Source: CAYXLI01 sp964464925
Lineage (GTDB): Bacteria; Acidobacteriota; Terriglobia; Bryobacterales; Bryobacteraceae
Reading direction: 5' to 3'
Assembly (NCBI GenBank): GCA_964464925.1
Contig: CAYXLI010000049.1
Coordinates: forward strand, 1-29,157
DNA: 29,157 nucleotides
In this document: one piece after another, positions 24,144-29,157 of the stretch
Numbering within the stretch: the stretch's first letter is position 1
Layout: each line of letters opens with the position of its first letter
Notes under the pieces: model-generated
Told to the model about the DNA's origin: nothing
Databases searched by the model: none
What the model saw: the letters and a program-made list of their open reading frames with translations, nothing else
Made by a program: the position numbers and the translations under genes

Positions 24144-25393
24144 GTAGCCCCGTTTCCGTTCCACAAGAGAAACGCACTTCCGGCAATGGGAAGGCGACCG
24201 TGATTCTGGCCGCGATCGCGATGATCCTAGCAGCTCTTTTCGCGCTCGGATACTACCCCAGAACCGCCCGCGCGAAAGCAATCCAGTCGCTCGCCGATAC
24301 ACACAATCGCGAACTGATTGAGGTCTCCGCAGCACCCGTTGTCCAGGCATCCGAAGACTCCGAACTCGTACTGCCCGGCGGGATCGCCGCGGTCGTCGAG
24401 GCGCCGATCTATGCCCGCACCGACGGGTACGTGCGCAAGCGCCTAGTGGATATCGGCGACCGTGTCAGGAAAGGCCAACTGCTGGCGGAGATCGATTCAC
24501 CCGAAGTGGACCAGCAACTGCAGCAGGCGCGGGCGGCGGTATTGCAGAACAAAGCGACGCTGGGGCAGGCTCAGGCCGCGCTGCAACAGGCCAAATCCCG
24601 CCAAAGCCTCGCCGCGGTCACGCTCAAGCGCTGGAAGGACCTGGTGGCGCAAGGCGTCCTGTCCAAGCAGGAAGGTGACGACAAAGAAGCTCAGTACAAC
24701 ATCACCAACGCAGACGTCGCAGCAGCTGAAGCCAATATCAAAGCCGCGGAGAACGGCATTGCAGCTGCTGAAGCCAATGTGGCGCGCCTGACGGAGATTC
24801 AGGGTTTCCAAAGAGTGGTCGCCCCGTATGATGGCATGATCACCATACGCAACGTGGTTTACGGAACGTTGGTCAGTTCCGGTAGCAACTCGTCTATCCG
24901 CGAACTGTATCGCATCACCCAGCTCGATCCCCTGAAGATCGTCGTGCAGGTGCCCCAGAGCGAGGTGCCGTTCATACGTACTGGACAGCAGGTGGAGTTT
25001 ACGGTCCAGGAGATGCCCCACCGCGTTTTCAGCGGCCATGTCGAACGGATGGCCAATTCGCTGGATGCGTCCTCGCGATCGCAAAACACCGAGGTATACT
25101 TCGACAATTCGAAGGGCGAACTGCTGCCCGGCATGTACGCGCAGGTTAACTTCAAGACACACCGGCAGTCGCCTCCGCTTATGGTGCCCGGCGATGCCGT
25201 GGTCAGCAGCAAGACCGGCCCGCGCGTGGCGATGCTCGTGAACGGCAACACCGTGCAGTGGCAGAACGTCCAACTCGGGCGCGACTACGGCGCGCGTACC
25301 GAGATCGTTGCCGGCGTAGGCAAGGGCGACCTGGTTGTACTGAATCCCACGGATGAGATCCGGAACGGAATTCAGGTCAAAGTGCTCAAGTAA
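24140..25393 (+). CDS. RND periplasmic adaptor (membrane fusion protein, HlyD/AcrA family)
   Basis: 417 residues from GTG 24140, overlapping the pump stop (GTGA). An N-terminal membrane anchor (ATVILAAIAMILAALFALGYY) replaces the lipid anchor of AcrA; no lipobox Cys is seen. The biotinyl-lipoyl half motifs are VEAPIYARTDGYVRKRLVDIGDRV and FQRVVAPYDGMITIRNV. Between them lies a coiled-coil hairpin of about 100 residues rich in Ala/Gln/Glu. The beta-barrel and membrane-proximal domains follow. It bridges the pump to an outer-membrane TolC-type channel, which must be encoded elsewhere. Its stop overlaps the convergent small gene by 8 bp. Confidence 0.95.
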   Translation: MSSPVSVPQEKRTSGNGKATVILAAIAMILAALFALGYYPRTARAKAIQSLADTHNRELIEVSAAPVVQASEDSELVLPGGIAAVVEAPIYARTDGYVRKRLVDIGDRVRKGQLLAEIDSPEVDQQLQQARAAVLQNKATLGQAQAALQQAKSRQSLAAVTLKRWKDLVAQGVLSKQEGDDKEAQYNITNADVAAAEANIKAAENGIAAAEANVARLTEIQGFQRVVAPYDGMITIRNVVYGTLVSSGSNSSIRELYRITQLDPLKIVVQVPQSEVPFIRTGQQVEFTVQEMPHRVFSGHVERMANSLDASSRSQNTEVYFDNSKGELLPGMYAQVNFKTHRQSPPLMVPGDAVVSSKTGPRVAMLVNGNTVQWQNVQLGRDYGARTEIVAGVGKGDLVVLNPTDEIRNGIQVKVLK

Positions 25394-25763
25394 ACAGCTT
25401 TGACGGCAGCGTCTCATCGAGCGGTTCGATGGACTCCGCATCGCCTCTAAACAGGTGGGCTACTATGCCGTCCGGCGTTGGAACCAGTTCCAACCTGTTC
25501 TCCCGCGCCTGCAGCCGCAGAGTGTCGCCCAGCCACGTGATGTGCACCTTCGTCCGATGCCTATGCCCTAAGATCGCACACTCGTCCAGAAGCTTGCGAG
25601 TGAACTCGCCGGTCTTGAGTGCCTCGGCGTAAGGCGCGGCGGCCTGTGCGCGGGACTTCTCCGCTTCCTGTTGTTCGCGGCGGCGTTTCAACTGCTCCGG
25701 ATCGCGCTCCTCGCGATTTTCCAGCGCCTTCAGATTGTTTTCAAGATTGTCGAGAAAGCTCAT
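25386..25763 (-). CDS. Hypothetical protein with N-terminal coiled coil
   Basis: 125 residues. ATG 25763 lies inside the 3' end of the permease gene (23-bp overlap), and the stop overlaps the adaptor stop on the other strand. Residues 1-45 are strongly charged and helical (FLDNLENNLKALENREERD, then KRRREQQEAEK). The C-terminal half looks like a small beta domain: HRTKVHITWLGDTLRLQ, RLELVPTPDGIVAHL. I recognise no family. Good codon pattern and tight packing support a real gene, but no function is offered. Confidence 0.7.
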   Translation of the reverse strand: MSFLDNLENNLKALENREERDPEQLKRRREQQEAEKSRAQAAAPYAEALKTGEFTRKLLDECAILGHRHRTKVHITWLGDTLRLQARENRLELVPTPDGIVAHLFRGDAESIEPLDETLPSKLFT

Positions 25764-27255
25764 TTTCTTGCATGGCCGCGGCGCGTTTCCTGCCGGAGCC
25801 GAAGTAAATCAACAGACCAATTACCAGCCAGACGAAGAAACGAATCCACGTTTCGAGCGGCAGGCTCATCATCAAAATCAGGCAGAACAGAATCGACAAG
25901 ATCGGCGTGAGCGGCACCAGAGGAACCCGAAAGCCGCGCGGGCGTTCGGGCTGGTGCTTGCGAAGCATTAACACGCCAGCCGAGACGACGATGAATGCGA
26001 ACAGCGTGCCGATGTTCGACAGGTCTGCGAACGTACCAATGTCCCAGATGCCGGCCGGGATTCCTACGACGAAGCCCGCGATCCAGGTGCTGATGTGCGG
26101 AGTCCGGTGGACCGGGTGCACCTTACTGAACAGCCCCGGCAAGAGGCCGTCGCGTGCCATCGCGAACCAGACGCGAGCCTGGCCGTATTGGAAGACCAGC
26201 AGCGAAGACACGATGCCGAAGAGTGCTCCAGCGATGACGAACATCCGAATCCAGTAATACCCCTGGTTCTTCAGCGCATCACTCACCGGGGCTTCGCCGG
26301 TGAGCGTAGTGTACTTAGCGATGCCCGTCAGGACCAGACTGACGCCGACGTACAGGGCCGTGCAGATCACCAACGTCATCAGAATCCCGAACGGCAGGTC
26401 GCGCTGCGGACGCTTGCATTCTTCGGCGGCGGTCGAGATCGAATCGAAGCCGATATAGGTGAAGAAGACAATCGCCGCCCCGGTAAGGACTCCCGAGAAA
26501 CCGTTCGGCATGAAAGGGTGCCAGTTCGACGTATTCACCGAACGGGCCGCCCCGAAGATGAAAACCAGGATCGCAATGATCTTGATAATCACCATGGTGT
26601 TGTTTGCGCCTGCGCTCTCCTTCACGCCGCGTACCAGGATCCAGGTGAGGACCATGAGGATCAGCAGCGCGGGCCAGTTGAAAGCGGCGGTGACGGCGCC
26701 GCCCTGAATCATCGGCTCCGACCAGGCTTTCGGGATCTGCACTCCGAAGAGCGTATCCAGAAATCCGTTCAGATACCCGGAGAAGCCGACGGCGACGGCC
26801 ATGTTCGAGACCGCATACTCCAGGATGAGATCCCAGCCGATGATCCAGGCGAAAATCTCGCCAAGCGTCGCGTAGGCGTACGTATACGCGCTGCCCGCGA
26901 TCGGGATCATCGAGGCCAGTTCGGCATAACAAAGGGCCGCGAACGTACAGACGAACGCGACCAGTATGAACGACAGCGATATGGCCGGCCCCGCACCAGG
27001 CCGGCCGATAGTAGATGCCGCCGCGCCGCCATGTAAAAGCAAGTCGATGACGGGCGCGTGCATGATGGACTTGACGCTGAGCGTTTCGCCCGCAGCGGCA
27101 GTCCCGGTCAGGATGAAGATGCCCGAGCCGATGACGGCTCCTATACCGAATGCGGTAAGACTCCAAGGGCCGAGCGTCTTGTTGAGACTGCGGCGGGAGT
27201 CCTCGCTGGCAGCGATGAGCGCGTCGATGCTCTTGGTACGAAAGAGCTGGCTCAC
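25741..27255 (-). CDS. APC-family amino acid permease (cationic amino acid transporter type)
   Basis: 504 residues from GTG 27255. The N-terminus (MSQLFRTKSIDALI, read from GTG) matches family members exactly where they start, supporting GTG despite no clear Shine-Dalgarno. The first helix has FGIGAVIGSGIFILTG, the substrate-backbone GxG motif of APC transporters. ELASMIPIAGSAYTYAYATLGE and FFTYIGFDSISTAAEECKRP are hallmarks of the CAT/YfnA-like group. Twelve or more helices are present. It imports amino acids, probably by proton symport or exchange. It starts 11 bp after the stop of the small basic protein and overlaps the next gene. Confidence 0.93.
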   Translation of the reverse strand: MSQLFRTKSIDALIAASEDSRRSLNKTLGPWSLTAFGIGAVIGSGIFILTGTAAAGETLSVKSIMHAPVIDLLLHGGAAASTIGRPGAGPAISLSFILVAFVCTFAALCYAELASMIPIAGSAYTYAYATLGEIFAWIIGWDLILEYAVSNMAVAVGFSGYLNGFLDTLFGVQIPKAWSEPMIQGGAVTAAFNWPALLILMVLTWILVRGVKESAGANNTMVIIKIIAILVFIFGAARSVNTSNWHPFMPNGFSGVLTGAAIVFFTYIGFDSISTAAEECKRPQRDLPFGILMTLVICTALYVGVSLVLTGIAKYTTLTGEAPVSDALKNQGYYWIRMFVIAGALFGIVSSLLVFQYGQARVWFAMARDGLLPGLFSKVHPVHRTPHISTWIAGFVVGIPAGIWDIGTFADLSNIGTLFAFIVVSAGVLMLRKHQPERPRGFRVPLVPLTPILSILFCLILMMSLPLETWIRFFVWLVIGLLIYFGSGRKRAAAMQENELSRQS

Positions 27256-27266
27256 TTGGGCTTACG

Positions 27267-27425
27267 CTAGCGCTTGCGCTGGCCTTTAGCGATCGTCTTG
27301 ACCTTCTTCTTATTGGAACCGCGCGCGACGCCGGAGGCGCGCTTGGGCTTGGGAGCCGCCTTCTTGCGGGCAGCCCGCTTTGCCGTCTTGCGCTCTTCTT
27401 TGCTTTCGATGTTCTTCGTATTCAT
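27267..27425 (-). CDS. Small Lys/Arg-rich basic protein (histone-H1-like composition)
   Basis: 52 residues, ATG 27425 to TAG 27267-27269, read directly. About 40 percent of the residues are Lys or Arg, with Ala and Pro between them: ERKTAKRAARKKAAPKPKRA and SNKKKVKTIAKGQRKR. There is no hydrophobic core, so it is probably disordered and binds nucleic acid or another polyanion. It follows the helicase gene by 61 bp and precedes the permease by 11 bp in the same direction. I do not recognise a family. A skewed composition this clean, in a frame with proper start and stop, makes coding likely. Confidence 0.68.
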   Translation of the reverse strand: MNTKNIESKEERKTAKRAARKKAAPKPKRASGVARGSNKKKVKTIAKGQRKR

Positions 27426-27486
27426 TCGTCTGTTTTGATCCCTACGTAATGTACTATTGTCTTCAATCCGAGGCGGGAAAGCGAAT

Positions 27487-29157
27487 CTACTCGTCCGTCC
27501 GGATGCCGGCGTACTTCTGCACTATTTTCTTCAAACCGTGGCCAGGGAAGCTGATGGTTAGTTTGGCGTCGTCTCCGTCGCCTTCAATCCGCATCACCGT
27601 GCCCTTGCCATACTTCGGGTGATTTACTATGGAGCCCGTTCCGAACTTTTTATTTTTAACCGGAGCGGACGGGGCACCAAACATCTGCCGCTGTTGCTGC
27701 GGCGGCTGCGATTGCGGCTTCGGTTGCATGAAGCCGGCCGAACCCAGCGCGGGCCGTGGAGTGGCCGCAGGTGCCAGGGGTGCTGCTGCCGGCTTCGGCG
27801 GGGCCGGCGGACGCGGAGCGGCAACTCCCTTCTCCGCGAAATACTGCGCAATGTTCTCGAGCGAGTTGTACGTCTTGCCCGTGTACAGATTCCGCTTCGC
27901 CGTTTCTCGAACATAGCTGCGCTCGGCGTAGAGTTCCACCTGCGGCATGTCACGATCGGCACCTTTCCGTTCGAGCAACGACGGAGGCACCTCTTTCAGG
28001 AAGCGAGATGGGATGCAAGCCTCAGGCTGCCCTCCGCCATAGCGACGGCGATAGCGAGCCCACGAGAGATACAACTTCTTTTCGGCTCTTGTCATGCCAA
28101 CGTAGCACAACCGGCGCTCTTCTTCCATCTGGTCGGCGTCGCCGGAGGTCACGGAACGGCTATGCGGGAAGAGTCCTTCTTCCATCCCTGCGATGAAGAC
28201 GACGGGAAATTCCAGACCCTTCGCGTTGTGCATCGTCAGGAGCGAAACGACGGCGGCTTCGTCGATGTCGTCGGTTTGGGCGACTAAGGCGGCGTGGTCG
28301 AGGAACTCGGTGACACCCTCGCCGCGCTCGGCGGCTTCGACGGCTGCGTTGATCAGTTCGGCGAGGTTGCCCTGACGGCCTTCCGATTCCGGAGACTGGT
28401 CCGATTCCAGCATCTTCATATAGCCGGTGCGATCGAGGATGAGATTGAGGATCTCATCAAGCTTCTTATTGGGCAGCTCTTCGCGGAGCTCCTCGATGAT
28501 GCGGCGGAAGACGTTCAGCGAGGTTGCGGCGCGCGCGGGGAACACCTGCTCTTCGAGCATCTGGCCGATTGCGGACCAGAAAGTGAGGTCGTGGGTGAGT
28601 GCGTACTGCTCGATCTGCTCGATGGTGGTCTTGCCGATGCCGCGGGCGGGCGTGTTGATGATCCGCAGCATGCTGATGGAGTCCTGCGGCTGATGGATGA
28701 CCTTGAGGTAGGCCAGGACGTCCTTGATTTCGGCGCGCTGATAAAAACTCAAGCCTCCTACGACGGTGTACTTGCGGTTGTAGCGGCGCAACGCTTCTTC
28801 GATCTGGCGGGACTGGAAGTTGGTCCGGTAGAGGACCGCGATTTTTTCTTTGGGGAAATCGCGGAGGAGCTTGTCGATGGTGTCCGCGATGAAGAGTGCT
28901 TCGTTTTCGCCGTCCATCGCCTCGTAGAGGGTGATCTTTTCGCCGGAGCCGGAGTCGGTCCAGAGCCACTTGCCTTTGCGGTTCTTGTTATTCGCGACGA
29001 CGGCGCTTGCGCCTTCGAGGATGTTCTTCGTTGACCGGTAGTTCTGTTCGAGACGGATGACGCGGGCTCGCGGATAGTCCTTCTCGAAGTCGAGGATGTT
29101 GCGGATGTCGGCGCCGCGCCAGCCGTAGATCGACTGGTCGTCGTCGCCAACCACGGC
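27487..29157 (-). CDS. ATP-dependent DNA helicase UvrD/PcrA, N-terminus beyond window
   Basis: 556 codons are visible, open at the right edge; the Walker A and Q-motif region is missing because of the window boundary. SF1A helicase motifs in order: VGDDDQSIYGWRGAD (motif III), LEQNYRST (IV), VSLLTMHNAKGLEFPVVFIAG (V) and EERRLCYVGMTRAEKKLYLSWA (VI). A Pro/Ala/Gln-rich linker leads to a C-terminal Tudor-like domain (GSIVNHPKYGKGTVMRIEG), as in PcrA, which contacts RNA polymerase. It unwinds DNA 3' to 5' in excision and mismatch repair and removes RecA or stalled polymerase. PcrA and UvrD cannot be separated on this fragment alone. Confidence 0.95.
   Translation of the reverse strand, partial: AVVGDDDQSIYGWRGADIRNILDFEKDYPRARVIRLEQNYRSTKNILEGASAVVANNKNRKGKWLWTDSGSGEKITLYEAMDGENEALFIADTIDKLLRDFPKEKIAVLYRTNFQSRQIEEALRRYNRKYTVVGGLSFYQRAEIKDVLAYLKVIHQPQDSISMLRIINTPARGIGKTTIEQIEQYALTHDLTFWSAIGQMLEEQVFPARAATSLNVFRRIIEELREELPNKKLDEILNLILDRTGYMKMLESDQSPESEGRQGNLAELINAAVEAAERGEGVTEFLDHAALVAQTDDIDEAAVVSLLTMHNAKGLEFPVVFIAGMEEGLFPHSRSVTSGDADQMEEERRLCYVGMTRAEKKLYLSWARYRRRYGGGQPEACIPSRFLKEVPPSLLERKGADRDMPQVELYAERSYVRETAKRNLYTGKTYNSLENIAQYFAEKGVAAPRPPAPPKPAAAPLAPAATPRPALGSAGFMQPKPQSQPPQQQRQMFGAPSAPVKNKKFGTGSIVNHPKYGKGTVMRIEGDGDDAKLTISFPGHGLKKIVQKYAGIRTDE

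Overview
The window reads as a chromosomal segment of a Gram-negative, GC-rich soil-type bacterium, most likely an acidobacterium (Bryobacter/Solibacter-like). This is an inference from gene content: hopanoid-tailoring genes, a membrane-anchored Ser/Thr kinase beside a CsgG-domain protein, an RND pump, a PQQ-type sugar dehydrogenase and a Flp pilin. No marker here settles the phylum. I see no tRNA, rRNA, CRISPR array, insertion sequence or prophage. It looks like ordinary chromosome with several unusual gene pairings.

Layout, left to right. 1-1704 (-) is an acyl-CoA synthetase cut by the left edge. Divergent from it are an inositol-monophosphatase/HisN-type phosphatase (1771) and a translationally coupled methyltransferase (2532). 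Next come a doubtful small secreted protein (3295), a CcaA-like beta-carbonic anhydrase (3733) and a secreted TPR protein with a C-terminal iodothyronine-deiodinase-like domain (4496). A lone Flp-type pilin follows (6234), preceded by a pair of 9-bp direct repeats. Two unknown small genes lie at 6665 (-) and 7459 (+). A CsgG-domain protein and a membrane Ser/Thr kinase form a minus-strand operon (10449 to 7720), divergent from infC (10560).

11180-12479 (-) is a two-gene unit: an FlK-type hotdog thioesterase overlapping a Tat-exported amidohydrolase. Divergent from it is a secreted LolA/RseB-like protein that probably starts at TTG (12523). The most coherent module is 13359-16673: hpnJ, two SMR/ArnE-ArnF-like four-helix proteins and an HpnI-type glycosyltransferase. 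All three junctions are four-base ATGA/GTGA overlaps. I infer that the pair moves the glycosylated hopanoid, or its precursor, across the membrane. Two microproteins follow: an FmdB zinc ribbon and a single-helix protein.

17152-20843 holds a secreted PQQ sugar dehydrogenase, a GH-A-clan (GH113-like) protein and an MFS transporter, perhaps a carbohydrate-related cluster. 20949-25393 is a pump-first RND/adaptor operon with no outer-membrane channel gene; the pump lacks the TM10 lysine of AcrB. On the minus strand the right end carries a UvrD/PcrA helicase cut by the window edge, a 52-residue Lys/Arg-rich protein, an APC amino-acid permease and a small coiled-coil protein, closely spaced and co-directional.

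Several genes (1771, 16683, 19665) have a -10-like hexamer only 6-8 nt before the start codon, which suggests leaderless transcripts. Others have strong Shine-Dalgarno sequences (7459, 9450, 12523, 17152) that decide the start.
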